From assembly GCA_947167075.1 (NCBI GenBank), contig CAMVGR010000003.1, positions 1-64,000 of the forward strand: a stretch of 64,000 nt of DNA. The letters run 5' to 3'. Source of the DNA: an uncultured Bacteroidales bacterium (GTDB lineage Bacteria; Bacteroidota; Bacteroidia; Bacteroidales; P3). The position numbers were made by a program, and so were the translations under genes. This document shows positions 29,690-38,660 of the stretch, piece by piece. How positions within the stretch are numbered: position 1 is the stretch's first letter; every line of letters begins with the position of its first letter. Below the pieces are notes generated by a model. The model was not told where the DNA came from, did no database searches, and saw nothing but the letters and a program-made list of their open reading frames with translations.

Positions 29690-30232
29690 ATGATAAACAG
29701 GATAAATCTGATTTTACAGGCAAAAAATATCACTGCAAAACAGTTTGCAGAAGAGATTGGCATACAGCCTTCCGGTATGTCGCACATTTTGGGTGGCCGC
29801 AACAATCCCAGTCTCGATTTTGTGAACAAGGTGCTTCGTCGCTATCCAGAGATAGATGCCAACTGGCTGCTGCTAGGTCGCGGTCAGATGTATGGCGGAA
29901 TGGCGTCTGTTGGTAGCCGAATGGAAGAAGATGAGCATCATGTAGATAAATCGGAGCCGACACTCTTCAGCGAAGGACCGTCGGACACGGTGATGGTGGC
30001 AGAGCCTCGCCATGAGCCGATGACCCAACAGGAGGCCATCGACGAGGAAGAGAGGCAGAATCGTATCGCCACTGCCCCGCCGGAACCCATCTATGCCCCT
30101 TCCTACATCGCCTCGGCCCCTACAGAAGAGTCGGATAAGAATACAGATCGTGCGGAGACATCGGAGCATCGGCTGGCGCGTTTGCTGTTCGTATATTCCG
30201 ACCATACATTCGAGGAGTATCGTCCCCGATAG
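29690..30232 (+). CDS. XRE-family transcriptional regulator
   Basis: 180 residues. Residues 1-62 form a Cro/CI-type helix-turn-helix (ITAKQFAEEIGIQPSGMSHILG, then NPSLDFVNKVLRRYPEIDANWLLLGRG), the common Bacteroidetes arrangement. The remainder is a long acidic, low-complexity linker (DEEERQNRIATAPPEP) and a short C-terminal segment that could mediate oligomerisation. The palindromes TTACATCTGTAA and TTTACAAATGTAA upstream are likely its own binding sites. The targets may lie elsewhere. It is flanked by an AT-rich region, unlike the gene itself. Confidence 0.82.
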   Translation: MINRINLILQAKNITAKQFAEEIGIQPSGMSHILGGRNNPSLDFVNKVLRRYPEIDANWLLLGRGQMYGGMASVGSRMEEDEHHVDKSEPTLFSEGPSDTVMVAEPRHEPMTQQEAIDEEERQNRIATAPPEPIYAPSYIASAPTEESDKNTDRAETSEHRLARLLFVYSDHTFEEYRPR

Positions 30233-30275
30233 TCGCTGTAGGCGACACATTATGTTGGCGGGGGGCGAAAATAAA

Positions 30276-30307
30276 TTTCGCCATATCGGTTTTTATTTGT
30301 ATCTTTG
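30276..30307 (+). promoter_or_regulatory. Promoter of kdd
   Basis: TTTC (-33), a 20-base spacer beginning GCCATATC, and TATCTTTG. The -33 is the right half of the palindrome GGCGAAAATAAATTTCGCC. Same module as at 1967, 14807 and 47829. Confidence 0.65.
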
Positions 30308-30372
30308 TACGTTTCATTTCCCGCAAGAAACGTTAAAAACAATTAATAATCAAAAAAATAACAACATCTATT

Positions 30373-31446
30373 ATGCAGAAAAAAGGCAACAAGTACGGTA
30401 CACACCGCGTCATCGAGCCGAAGGGTGTGCTTCCCCAGCCCGCCAACAAGCTTGACAACAACATGGACGAAATCTACGACAATGAGATCCTCATCGACGT
30501 CCAAACCCTGAACATCGACTCCGCTAGCTTCACGGACATCCACAACTATGCCAAGCAGCAGGCCGGCGAAGGTGCCAGTCAGGAGAAGATCATGGAAGAG
30601 GTGAAGAAGGAGATGCTCCTCAACGTCGAGCTTCAAGGCAAGCATCGCAACCGTCGCACCGGTTCGGGTGGTATGCTACTCGGCAAGGTGGAGAAGATCG
30701 GCGACGCCCTGAAGGGCAAGATCGACCTCAAGGAGGGCGACCGCATCGCCACCCTCGTCAGCCTCTCGCTCACCCCACTGCGCATCGACGAGATTCTCGA
30801 AATCCGTCCCGACGTGGACCAGGTGGACATCAAGGGTAAGGCCATCCTCTTCGAGAGTGGTATCTATGCCAAGATCCCGACCGATATGCCCGAGAAACTC
30901 GCCCTGAGTGCCCTCGACGTGGCCGGTGCTCCCGCCCAGACCGCCAAGCTGTGTCAGTATGGCCAGACCGTCGTCATCCTCGGTGCCGGCGGCAAGAGCG
31001 GCATGCTCTGTGCCTACGAAGCCAAGAAGCGTGTCGGTGTCACCGGTAAGGTGATCGGCATCGCCAACAGCCCCAAGAGCACCCAGCGCATCAAGGATCT
31101 CGGCTTCTGCGACATCGTGGAGTCCGCCGCCGGCATGACCCCTGTGCAGGTATACGAACTCATTGAGCGTCTGACGGATGGCAAGATGGCCGACGTCACC
31201 ATCAACTGTGTCAATGTGCCCGACCAGGAGATGACCGCCGTACTCTGCACCAAGGACGACGGCATTGTCTACTTCTTCTCGATGGCCACCAGCTTCACCA
31301 AGGCCAGCCTCGGTGCCGAGGGTATTGGTGCCGATGTGAACATGATCATGGGCAACGGCTACACCAAAGGTCACGCCGAGTTCACCCTCCAAGAGCTCCG
31401 CGAGTGCCCGAAGCTTCGCAAGATCTTCGAGGAACTGTATGCCTAA
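30373..31446 (+). CDS. kdd: L-erythro-3,5-diaminohexanoate dehydrogenase
   Basis: 357 residues. NAD-dependent oxidative deaminase of the lysine fermentation pathway, making 3-keto-5-aminohexanoate. The family N-terminus is YGTHRVIEPKGVLPQPANKL; the nucleotide-binding loop VVILGAGGKSGMLCAYEAK lies near residue 195, followed by IGIANSPKSTQRIKDLGFCD. kamA, the first enzyme of the pathway, starts 380 bases downstream in the same direction but with its own promoter. The other genes (kamDE, kce, kal) are not in this window. Confidence 0.9.
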   Translation: MQKKGNKYGTHRVIEPKGVLPQPANKLDNNMDEIYDNEILIDVQTLNIDSASFTDIHNYAKQQAGEGASQEKIMEEVKKEMLLNVELQGKHRNRRTGSGGMLLGKVEKIGDALKGKIDLKEGDRIATLVSLSLTPLRIDEILEIRPDVDQVDIKGKAILFESGIYAKIPTDMPEKLALSALDVAGAPAQTAKLCQYGQTVVILGAGGKSGMLCAYEAKKRVGVTGKVIGIANSPKSTQRIKDLGFCDIVESAAGMTPVQVYELIERLTDGKMADVTINCVNVPDQEMTAVLCTKDDGIVYFFSMATSFTKASLGAEGIGADVNMIMGNGYTKGHAEFTLQELRECPKLRKIFEELYA

Positions 31447-31475
31447 TTGTGCCGGATACAGTATGACATAATAAA

Positions 31476-31504
31476 TAGTGGCCCCGCCGATGGCGGGGCC
31501 ACTA
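31476..31504 (+). terminator. Hairpin after kdd
   Basis: A thirteen-base perfect stem TAGTGGCCCCGCC/GGCGGGGCCACTA with a GAT loop; only a weak T run follows. Confidence 0.6.
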
Positions 31505-31523
31505 CTGTATCTGTCTGTTAGCT

Positions 31524-31632
31524 TTAGAAGCGATAGGTGAGTCGGAGCGTCAGTCCGACAGCAATGCCGAACTCCCATTGGTTGTCGATTTCTAGGCTGT
31601 AGCAAGCCGATTTGCTGTTTGTTTTTACGCTG
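31524..31632 (-). pseudogene. Possible stub of a beta-barrel outer-membrane protein gene
   Basis: The minus strand reads in frame to a stop through WEFGIAVGLTLRLTYRF, which looks like the last strands of an outer-membrane beta-barrel ending in Phe. A TATTTTTG box (31633-31640) sits immediately upstream with no ATG between, so the body of the gene appears to have been deleted. Too short to identify. Confidence 0.3.
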
Positions 31633-31736
31633 CAAAAATACAACTTTTTTTGAGGAAAATCCCTAATGGTCAGTATATTTTCCTCTTGATGTCTTTGGCA
31701 AAGTAAAGTTATTTCTGCTAAGTGGATGTTTTTTTG

Positions 31737-31744
31737 TATCTTTG
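31737..31744 (+). promoter_or_regulatory. -7 box for kamA
   Basis: TATCTTTG, 81 bases before the kamA ATG. Confidence 0.6.
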
Positions 31745-31824
31745 CATCGTGAAGTGTGTGAACAGGAGTGTTCGTTTGCATGTGCTATAATATTGATATA
31801 AAAAGGAATAAATATAATAAATAT

Positions 31825-33072
31825 ATGAAAGTTAACCGCAGAAAAGAATTGTTCCCCAACGTCACAGACGAGCAGTGGAACGACTGGAAATGGCAGGTGA
31901 AGAACCGCATCGAGACCTACGAAGAACTGAGCAAGTATTTCACCTTCGAGCCCGACGAAGCTGAAGGTATCAAGAAGGCCCTGGCCAAGTTCCGCATGGC
32001 CATCACGCCCTATTATCTGAGTCTTATCGACCCAAACGACCCCTTTGACCCTATTCGTCGTCAGGCCATCCCACAGGGTGCCGAGTGCAACATTGCCCCA
32101 GCCGACCTCAACGACCCGTTGCATGAGGACGAGGACTCGCCAGCCCCTGGTCTGACCCACCGCTACCCAGACCGTGTGCTTTTCCTCATCACCGACATGT
32201 GCTCCATGTACTGTCGCCACTGCACACGCCGTCGCTTTGCTGGCCAGAAGGACGACGAGAGCCCCAGCGAGCGCATCGAGAAGTGTTTGGCCTATATCGA
32301 GAAGACCCCCGAGGTGCGCGATGTGCTGCTCAGCGGTGGAGATGCCCTGATGGTCAGCGACAAGAAGCTCGAATATATCATCCAGCGCCTACGTGCCATC
32401 CCGCATGTGGAGATAGTACGCATCGGTAGCCGCACCCCCGTGGTCTGTCCGCAGCGCATCACCCCCGAGCTGTGCGAGATGCTGAAGAAGTATCATCCCA
32501 TCTGGCTCAATACCCACTTCAACCACCCCAACGAGTTCACCCCCGAGGCGGAGCAGGCCCTCGCCCGTCTAGCCAACGCCGGCATCCCTCTGGGCAACCA
32601 GACTGTGCTGCTGCGTGGCGTGAACGACTGCGTGCATGTGATGAAGAAACTGATGCACGAGCTGGTGCGCAACCGCGTACGTCCGTACTATATCTACCAG
32701 TGCGACCTCTCGATGGGGTTGGAGCATTTCCGCACTCCCGTCAGCAAAGGTATCGAGATCATCGAGAACCTACGCGGCCATACGAGTGGCTATGCTGTGC
32801 CCACCTTCGTGGTCGACGCCCCGGGTGGTGGTGGAAAGACCCCTGTGATGCCCCAGTATGTCATCTCGCAGAGTCCCGACAAGGTGATTCTGCGCAACTT
32901 CGAAGGCGTTATCACCACCTATACCGAACCGCGCGAGTATCACGAAGAATGCCATTGCGAGGCTTGCGAAGCCAAACGTCGTGTGGACGAAGGTGTCGCC
33001 TCACTGCTCGAGAGCGACCGTATGTCGCTCGAACCCAAGCATCTGATGCGTCACGAACGTAACAAGAAATAG
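31825..33072 (+). CDS. kamA: Lysine 2,3-aminomutase
   Basis: About 415 residues from the ATG at 31825 (MKVNRRKELFPNVTDEQW); the ORF-track start at 31768 adds an unlikely leader. Radical SAM enzyme: CSMYCRHCTRRRF supplies the three cluster cysteines, LLSGGDAL binds SAM, and the PLP lysine is in DAPGGGGKTPVM. It converts L-lysine to beta-lysine, the entry to lysine fermentation to butyrate and acetate. The porQ gene starts 7 bases after the stop, which places a secretion gene on the same transcript. Confidence 0.95.
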   Translation: MKVNRRKELFPNVTDEQWNDWKWQVKNRIETYEELSKYFTFEPDEAEGIKKALAKFRMAITPYYLSLIDPNDPFDPIRRQAIPQGAECNIAPADLNDPLHEDEDSPAPGLTHRYPDRVLFLITDMCSMYCRHCTRRRFAGQKDDESPSERIEKCLAYIEKTPEVRDVLLSGGDALMVSDKKLEYIIQRLRAIPHVEIVRIGSRTPVVCPQRITPELCEMLKKYHPIWLNTHFNHPNEFTPEAEQALARLANAGIPLGNQTVLLRGVNDCVHVMKKLMHELVRNRVRPYYIYQCDLSMGLEHFRTPVSKGIEIIENLRGHTSGYAVPTFVVDAPGGGGKTPVMPQYVISQSPDKVILRNFEGVITTYTEPREYHEECHCEACEAKRRVDEGVASLLESDRMSLEPKHLMRHERNKK

Positions 33073-33079
33073 GTCTATA

Positions 33080-34132
33080 ATGATTATCAAAGGATTGAAA
33101 AGGAAGGCAATGATGCTGACTTGTTTCGGCATTGCTTTCCTTTTCCCCTTTTTTGTGCATGCCCAGGTGAGTGGCATGAGCACGCTGACGGCCCTCGACC
33201 TCAGTCCTTTTGCCCGCACGTCTGCCATAGGGTTCGACTATCTGTCGCTCTATTGCGACGACCCGACAGTGGGATTCGACAATCCCTCGATGCTCAACAG
33301 TAGCATGTCGGGTGCAGCAGTGCTCAGTTTTGTACCCATGTTTGCTGGCAGCAACATGGGGGCTATTGGCTATATTCATCAGTCGAAACACATCGGAACA
33401 TTCTCCTTTGGATTCAATTTCATGAACTATGGGCGCTTTCAGGCCTACGACGAAGAGGACACCCCCCAGGGGCAGTTTGGTGCCGGCGACTACAGTCTGA
33501 CGGTGGGGTGGGGTATGTGGCTCGATTCCAACTTCAGTATTGGTGCTCGTTTCAAACCCGTTCTCTCGCAATACGAAAGCTACACTGCCTTTGCCGTGGC
33601 GTTCGATGTTGCGGCTAGCTACACTAGCGACTCTCGTTCGTTTGCTGCCACCCTGATGATGAGGAATATAGGTGCACAGATAGTCACCTTCGACCAGTCG
33701 ACCGAAAGCCTTCCTTTCGAGTTGAGTGCTGAGGTGTCGTACAAACTCAAGCGTGCACCATTCCGCCTTTTCTTTGCTGCCACCAACCTGCAGCAGTGGA
33801 ATCTCCGCTATGAGGATCCGCTGCACCCCAGCACCCATGTCGACCCCTTCAGTGGCGAGGTGACCCGACCGAGCTGGATAGCTTCCACCGCCGACAATCT
33901 GCTTCGGCATGCACAGGTCGGCATCGAGATTGCCGTGGGACGCTCTCTCTTTGCCCGTGTAGGCTACAGCTATCGGCAGAGTGCCGAGATGCAGGGGTTC
34001 GATGTGCTCAACCTCAGCGGATTCAGTTTCGGCCTTGGATTCCGCACTCGCCGCTTCGAACTGGGATTTGCCCGCCGCAACTACCATGTTTCGCAGGCTC
34101 CCAATTACTTTACCTTCATATATCGATTCTGA
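33080..34132 (+). CDS. porQ: Type IX secretion system protein PorQ
   Basis: 350 residues. Signal peptide to about residue 28 (FLFPFFVHAQ), then a predicted 14-strand outer-membrane barrel with the family traits STLTALDLSPFARTSAIGF, FAGSNMGAIGYIHQSKHIGTF, NYGRFQAYDEED, and a C-terminal aromatic end (FTFIYRF). PorQ takes part in the attachment complex that delivers sorting-domain proteins to the surface. An alternative start (MMLTCFG) exists 10 codons in. The stop TGA shares bases with the ATG of lplA (TGATG), so translation is coupled. Confidence 0.87.
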   Translation: MIIKGLKRKAMMLTCFGIAFLFPFFVHAQVSGMSTLTALDLSPFARTSAIGFDYLSLYCDDPTVGFDNPSMLNSSMSGAAVLSFVPMFAGSNMGAIGYIHQSKHIGTFSFGFNFMNYGRFQAYDEEDTPQGQFGAGDYSLTVGWGMWLDSNFSIGARFKPVLSQYESYTAFAVAFDVAASYTSDSRSFAATLMMRNIGAQIVTFDQSTESLPFELSAEVSYKLKRAPFRLFFAATNLQQWNLRYEDPLHPSTHVDPFSGEVTRPSWIASTADNLLRHAQVGIEIAVGRSLFARVGYSYRQSAEMQGFDVLNLSGFSFGLGFRTRRFELGFARRNYHVSQAPNYFTFIYRF

Positions 34133-35118
34133 TGAATCTGCAGTTTGTCGTTTCCAACCAGACCAATCCTTTCCTCAACATCGCTGTGGAAAACCACCTG
34201 CTCGCATGCAAAAATGAGCAAACCATCACACTCTATCTCTGGCGAAACCACCGCACGGTGGTGATCGGGCAAAACCAAAACCCCTACAGCGAGGTGAATA
34301 TGGATGCCCTGACCGCCGATGGAGGCCACTTGATGCGTCGCCGTACGGGTGGCGGAGCAGTATATCACGACAGTGGCAACCTCAACTTCAGTTTCATCGT
34401 CCCCAAAGCCCTGTACGATCAGCCACGCCAGTTCGAGGTGTTGCAACGTGCGGTGAGGCATTTCGGTCTGCATACCGAGGTGAGTGGCCGCAACGATGTG
34501 TTGGTAGAGGTGCCTACCAACGAGCCCGACGGCGAGCGACAGATGCGTAAGTTCAGCGGCAATGCCTTCAGCAAGGGCCACTACAACAACCTCCACCACG
34601 GCACCATCCTGATACACACCAATATGGACGACCTGCAGCGCTACCTACGTCCTAAGCCGGCCAAGCTGCGCAAACATGGTGTCGAATCGGTGCAGAGCAG
34701 AGTGGCCAACCTAGGCGACCTCTGTTCCGACATCACTGCCGAGAGCATTCAGCAGCCACTGCACGAAGCCTTTGAACAGGTCTACGGAGCCTCGTCCACG
34801 GTGCTGGACTTCGACGTTCTGGCTTCGCATCCCGATGTGGTCAAGCTTCGCGACGAGTTCGCCTCCGACCGCTGGCGGCTTGGCAACTGGAGCGACTTCC
34901 GTTTCCAGCGTTCGGCACAGTACGAATGGGGTGGGGTGGAGATAGCCCTCGGCATAGAGGGGAACACCATTCGCACGGTACAGATTGCCTCCGATGCACT
35001 GGATATGCAGGCCATCGACGAGGCCAAGCACCTGCTGACGGGTGCCGACATCATGACGATGCCCGTTTCCGACAACGCCATCGTGACCGACATTCTGTCG
35101 CTCGTCTACAAGGCGTAG
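34132..35118 (+). CDS. lplA: Lipoate-protein ligase A
   Basis: 328 residues. Activates lipoate with ATP and attaches it to lipoyl domains of 2-oxoacid dehydrogenases or GcvH. The N-terminal LplA/BPL domain has LYLWRNHRTVVIGQNQNPYSE, RRRTGGGAVYHDSGNLNFSF and GRNDVLVE, then KFSGNAFSKG. The last 85 residues form the C-terminal accessory domain (FQRSAQYEWGGVEIALG). Third gene of kamA-porQ-lplA, overlapping porQ. Convergent with dus across a 41-base gap. Confidence 0.93.
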   Translation: MNLQFVVSNQTNPFLNIAVENHLLACKNEQTITLYLWRNHRTVVIGQNQNPYSEVNMDALTADGGHLMRRRTGGGAVYHDSGNLNFSFIVPKALYDQPRQFEVLQRAVRHFGLHTEVSGRNDVLVEVPTNEPDGERQMRKFSGNAFSKGHYNNLHHGTILIHTNMDDLQRYLRPKPAKLRKHGVESVQSRVANLGDLCSDITAESIQQPLHEAFEQVYGASSTVLDFDVLASHPDVVKLRDEFASDRWRLGNWSDFRFQRSAQYEWGGVEIALGIEGNTIRTVQIASDALDMQAIDEAKHLLTGADIMTMPVSDNAIVTDILSLVYKA

Positions 35119-35159
35119 CCCTTTGGGATATGCTTGCTCGACGGCTCTGTGGAATGACA

Positions 35160-36077
35160 TTATAACGATTTGATTATCTGCACTAAAGCTTCGTTGTATT
35201 GCTGTAAGGTACGGCTCTTGACGATGGCCTTATACTGTCTGTGGTCGAGCCATGATGCCATGTATTCCCAGAATGTTTGCAGGTGCATCAAGGTCTGTTT
35301 TTCGCCGCAGTAGGTTGCCACAGCGTGGCGGTAGACTCTTTCGTGCATCCCCTTCACCACACTTCCTGGACTATTCTCGCTTAGCATCCATGGCCTAGCT
35401 AGCAGCCCTCGCCCCAGCATGAAGCCTTTCAATAAGGGGTAGCGTGCTTGCATCGCCTCCATCTCTTCCATTGTGTGCAGGTCGCCATTGTAAACCACAG
35501 GATGACTGCATACTGACATCAGACTTTCGAATGCCTGCATGTCGGGTACGCCTCGATATTGCTGTATACCCAGTCGAGGGTGGATGGTGATGTGCAGCAG
35601 TGCGATGCTATTGAGTATGGGCATTAGAGCCCTTGCCTCGTCTGGCGAGTGGAACCCCAGTCGCATCTTGACCGAGAAGACCACCTCGGGCCGATGCTTC
35701 ATTTCGCAGGCGATGGCCTCTACGCGGTCGGGGTGTGCCAATAGTCCGCTTCCTCTTCCGCTCCGGACCTGCATAGGGAAGGGACACCCCATGTTGAGGT
35801 CGATTCGATTCCATCCCTGGGCTTGCAGGGCATCGCATAGCCTGGCAAATTCGTCGGCATTAGCTGCAATCACTTGTGGCACAGTGGGAACACCGCTATT
35901 AGCCTCGGCACTAGTGTCGGCCATGTCGTGTCGCCGTGGTGCTCCTTTCTCCATCCGGACAAAAGGCGTATAGTATTCGTCCACGCCTCCGGCACATTGG
36001 CAATGGGCCTGACGATAGACATGGTCTGTGTACCCCTGTATCGGGGCAAAGGATATATATTTCAGTGCGTTGTGCAT
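35160..36077 (-). CDS. tRNA-dihydrouridine synthase
   Basis: 305 residues. FMN-dependent TIM barrel reducing uridines in tRNA D-loops. Motifs: FAPIQGYTDHVYRQ at the N-terminus, RIDLNMGCPFPMQVRSGRGSGLL with the catalytic Cys and following Arg/Gly, VKMRLGF, and a C-terminal helical recognition domain. Which Dus class it belongs to cannot be decided by eye. It is a single gene with its own -7 box. Confidence 0.9.
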   Translation of the reverse strand: MHNALKYISFAPIQGYTDHVYRQAHCQCAGGVDEYYTPFVRMEKGAPRRHDMADTSAEANSGVPTVPQVIAANADEFARLCDALQAQGWNRIDLNMGCPFPMQVRSGRGSGLLAHPDRVEAIACEMKHRPEVVFSVKMRLGFHSPDEARALMPILNSIALLHITIHPRLGIQQYRGVPDMQAFESLMSVCSHPVVYNGDLHTMEEMEAMQARYPLLKGFMLGRGLLARPWMLSENSPGSVVKGMHERVYRHAVATYCGEKQTLMHLQTFWEYMASWLDHRQYKAIVKSRTLQQYNEALVQIIKSL

Positions 36078-36103
36078 GATTGTATCACCCTAGGATGCCA
36101 GTG

Positions 36104-36111
36104 CAAAAGTA
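36104..36111 (-). promoter_or_regulatory. -7 box for dus
   Basis: TACTTTTG on the minus strand, 27 bases before the ATG. Confidence 0.55.
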
Positions 36112-36225
36112 CAATTTTTTTCCCAAAGTGCAATAGAATGCGGTCTCGTTCGTTCAATTCAATGTAACAAGTGCAAACTATCGATGCCGATGGTACGTAC
36201 ATGCTCCGACTCGAGAGGGTGATTT

Positions 36226-36276
36226 CACGGTTCATCTACGGTGCATGTACGGTGCATGTACGGTTGAAGTACGGTG
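36226..36276. repeat. 12-bp-unit repeat family, copy B
   Basis: CACGGTTCATCTACGGTGCA followed by two further GGTGCATGTACG-type units and GTTGAAGTACGGTG. Opposite orientation to copy A and the same as copy C (60249). Confidence 0.8.
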
Positions 36277-36360
36277 TTGGTACCATAAGAGGCTGGTCTC
36301 ATTATAGATAGGTGCTGTTACATTGGGTTTTTGTTATTAACAGTTAAAACAGAACATAGT

Positions 36361-36813
36361 ATGCTGGAAATTGGCACAAAGGCTCCTTGGTTCGAAGGTG
36401 TGGACGAAAATGGCAACAAAGTGACACTGGGCGATTTCGCCGGTCGCCGACTGGTACTGTATTTCTATCCCAAGGATAGCACCCCCGGCTGTACCTCAGA
36501 GGCGTGCAGTCTGCGCGACAATTACGAACGATTCATCGCACAGGGATACAGTGTGTTGGGGGTCAGTCGCGACAGTGCCGAAAGTCATCACCGCTTCATC
36601 GCGAAATATCAACTGCCGTTCCATCTAGTAGCCGACACCGACCTCGCCATCCTTAAGGCTTACGAGGCGTGGGGCGAAAAGACAAGTTTCGGCAAGGTGA
36701 GCGAAGGCACCCTTCGCACCACCTACGTCATCGACGAGCAGGGCTTCATCATCGATGCCATTGGCAAGGTGAACACCAAGGAGCATGCCAGTCAGATATT
36801 GGGCAACAAGTAG
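36361..36813 (+). CDS. bcp: Thioredoxin-dependent thiol peroxidase (Bcp/PrxQ)
   Basis: 150 residues from the ATG at 36361 (MLEIGTKAPWF). Peroxiredoxin reducing H2O2 and organic hydroperoxides. YFYPKDSTPGCTSEACSLRD contains the peroxidatic Cys and, five residues later, the resolving Cys of the PrxQ type. First of three closely spaced plus-strand genes (gap of 41 bases to the deaminase). Confidence 0.93.
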   Translation: MLEIGTKAPWFEGVDENGNKVTLGDFAGRRLVLYFYPKDSTPGCTSEACSLRDNYERFIAQGYSVLGVSRDSAESHHRFIAKYQLPFHLVADTDLAILKAYEAWGEKTSFGKVSEGTLRTTYVIDEQGFIIDAIGKVNTKEHASQILGNK

Positions 36814-36854
36814 TTGTACATCATCAGTATGGTCAATATATAAACATCATTCCT

Positions 36855-37313
36855 ATGAACAGATATATGCAGACAGCCATCGACGAAGCCCGTCGTGGCA
36901 TCGAAGCACACGATGGAGGCCCATTTGGTACGGTGGTGGTGAAGGATGGGATAATAGTAGGACGTGGCCACAATCGGGTGCTGGCGCACCACGACCCCAC
37001 GGCACATGGCGAGATAGAGGCCATCCGCGACGCTTGTCAACGACTGATGACCCACGACTTGACAGGTTGCGAACTCTACACTACCGGCGAGCCGTGCCAC
37101 ATGTGCCTCTGTGCATGCATGTGGGCGAATATCAGCAGGGTATACTATGGATGCACGATCAAGGACAATGCCATGATAGGTTTTCGCGACGAGAAGTTCA
37201 ACGAGATATTCTCTGGACGCGATGAGTTGGGCGACTACCTGGTGCAGACAGACCGCGATAGCTGTTTGGAGCTCTTCCGCTACTATCAATCCATGCAGCA
37301 CGAGAGCTACTAA
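36855..37313 (+). CDS. Nucleoside/guanine deaminase
   Basis: 152 residues from the ATG at 36855 (MNRYMQTAIDEARRG). Zinc-dependent CDA fold: DPTAHGEIEAI supplies the zinc His and catalytic Glu, and EPCHMCLCACMWANI the two zinc cysteines. The FRDEKFNEIF C-terminus is that of guanine-deaminase-type nucleoside deaminases rather than TadA. HGE instead of HAE occurs in this subgroup. The ORF-track start at 36669 lies inside bcp and is wrong. Confidence 0.85.
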   Translation: MNRYMQTAIDEARRGIEAHDGGPFGTVVVKDGIIVGRGHNRVLAHHDPTAHGEIEAIRDACQRLMTHDLTGCELYTTGEPCHMCLCACMWANISRVYYGCTIKDNAMIGFRDEKFNEIFSGRDELGDYLVQTDRDSCLELFRYYQSMQHESY

Positions 37314-37351
37314 TGTCCGTCATCCTATACAATTGGAATAACCGTAGCATT

Positions 37352-38371
37352 ATGAAGAAACCGTTGCTATCGATAACGAACCTATGGTTAGCCTTTATTC
37401 TGTGTGCCATGGGTGTTGCACTGGCATCATGCCATGGAAGGTCGATTCGCGAGGCTGTGCCTGCCGAGCCCGACTATGCCGACTCGTCGATGTGGTACGT
37501 TGAGGATCGTTTGTCCGACGTAGACCTTTTCTACATCACCTCCACCGAGACGGGCGACTACACGCTGAACGGGGTTGCAATGCACCATGCCGATGTCACC
37601 CTCGACAGCATCCGCGCCCTGCTGCTAGGCGAGATGCAGGGCATAGACCACATGTATGGCGAGGGTTTTAACTTCTTTTCGCCCTACTACCGGCAGTGCA
37701 CGCTCGAGACATACACCAGCGACTCGCTGCTGGCCGCGCGGCCAACGCTGGCCATGGGTGATGTGCGTCGCGCATTTGATTACTACCTTGAACACCTCAA
37801 CGAGGGGCGCCCCTTTGTGTTGATGGGCTTCAGCCAGGGTGCGCAGGCTGTTGTGGAGCTGTTGCGCACACTGAGCGACGAGGCCTACAGTCGCATGGTA
37901 GCCGCCTATGTCATCGGTTGGAAGGTGACCGACGATGACCTCGCCGCCGCCGGTGGCCATATCCGTGCCGCACAAGACAGTGCCGACCTCGGCACCACCG
38001 TCTGCTTCAACAGCGTCCGCTCGCCCGAATGCGCCATCTCCACCATCAGCCACGGCAACCGCCTGGCCATCAACCCCGTCAATTGGCGCACCGACTTCAC
38101 GCCGGCCACTCTGGTGTACAAAGGCGATACGCTGACGGTCTGTCTCGACACAGCCTCGCTGCTGCTTTGTGTCGATGGGTACACACGCGACGACTACATG
38201 CTCCCCCTCATCGGACGCGACGGCAACTACCACCGCCTCGACATCACCCTCTATCACCAAAGTCTCCACCGCAACATGGCTCTCCGAGCCTCGCGGTGGA
38301 CGGTCGGAACATCAGCGAACATATCAAAAGGGACGTGCTTGGAAACAAGCGCGCTACCTATGGAAAACTAA
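37352..38371 (+). CDS. DUF3089-family lipoprotein (alpha/beta hydrolase), altered C-terminus
   Basis: 339 residues from the ATG at 37352. Lipoprotein signal with lipobox LASC near residue 27. DUF3089 is an alpha/beta-hydrolase family; the nucleophile elbow is VLMGFSQGAQAV. Substrate unknown. The native protein probably ends near LYHQSLHRNMALRA. The final 25 or so residues (SRWTVGTSANISKG...) are read out of frame through a decayed YhcG copy and stop at a TAA inside it. The native end was therefore replaced by a recombination or deletion, and activity may or may not survive. Confidence 0.75.
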   Translation: MKKPLLSITNLWLAFILCAMGVALASCHGRSIREAVPAEPDYADSSMWYVEDRLSDVDLFYITSTETGDYTLNGVAMHHADVTLDSIRALLLGEMQGIDHMYGEGFNFFSPYYRQCTLETYTSDSLLAARPTLAMGDVRRAFDYYLEHLNEGRPFVLMGFSQGAQAVVELLRTLSDEAYSRMVAAYVIGWKVTDDDLAAAGGHIRAAQDSADLGTTVCFNSVRSPECAISTISHGNRLAINPVNWRTDFTPATLVYKGDTLTVCLDTASLLLCVDGYTRDDYMLPLIGRDGNYHRLDITLYHQSLHRNMALRASRWTVGTSANISKGTCLETSALPMEN

Positions 38372-38623
38372 TTGTCGCGCCACATGCGCGACAATTGACG
38401 TGGTCTCACTTCCTGCTGGTTGTGCACATTAAGGAACCGCTGACACGTGAATTCTATCTGACTATGGCAGCTGTCGAGCAGTGGAACAAGCGCACCCATG
38501 AAGCCAAGACCGTGTATGACACAATATATGACTGAGCTGTCATCCAAAGAGCTTCTGCAACGCCAGTCACACAAAAGGCATGAGGCCGCCCGCCAACATT
38601 GGGATGGCTACACGGAGGTCTGA
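38311..38623 (+). pseudogene. YhcG-family (DUF1016) nuclease, decayed copy 1
   Basis: In frame +2 relative to the DUF3089 gene one can read EHIKRDVLGNKRATYGKLIV, then RQLTWSHF, REFYLTMAAVEQW, and at the end YMTELSSKELLQRQSHK. These match the intact protein at 47925-48980 at its residues about 45-70, 110-145 and 318-351. Two internal deletions removed most of the gene including the catalytic domain. The first deletion joins the two repeated IVxxxxRQL motifs into one, as expected from recombination between them. The downstream flank still matches the flank of the intact gene. Confidence 0.85.
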
Positions 38624-38660
38624 TTCTACAATAAGTTTTTTTTGATTCAAATATAATTCG

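Noticed and set aside
36669-36854. Extended start of the deaminase
   Set aside because: Lies out of frame inside bcp; the ATG at 36855 begins the family N-terminus.
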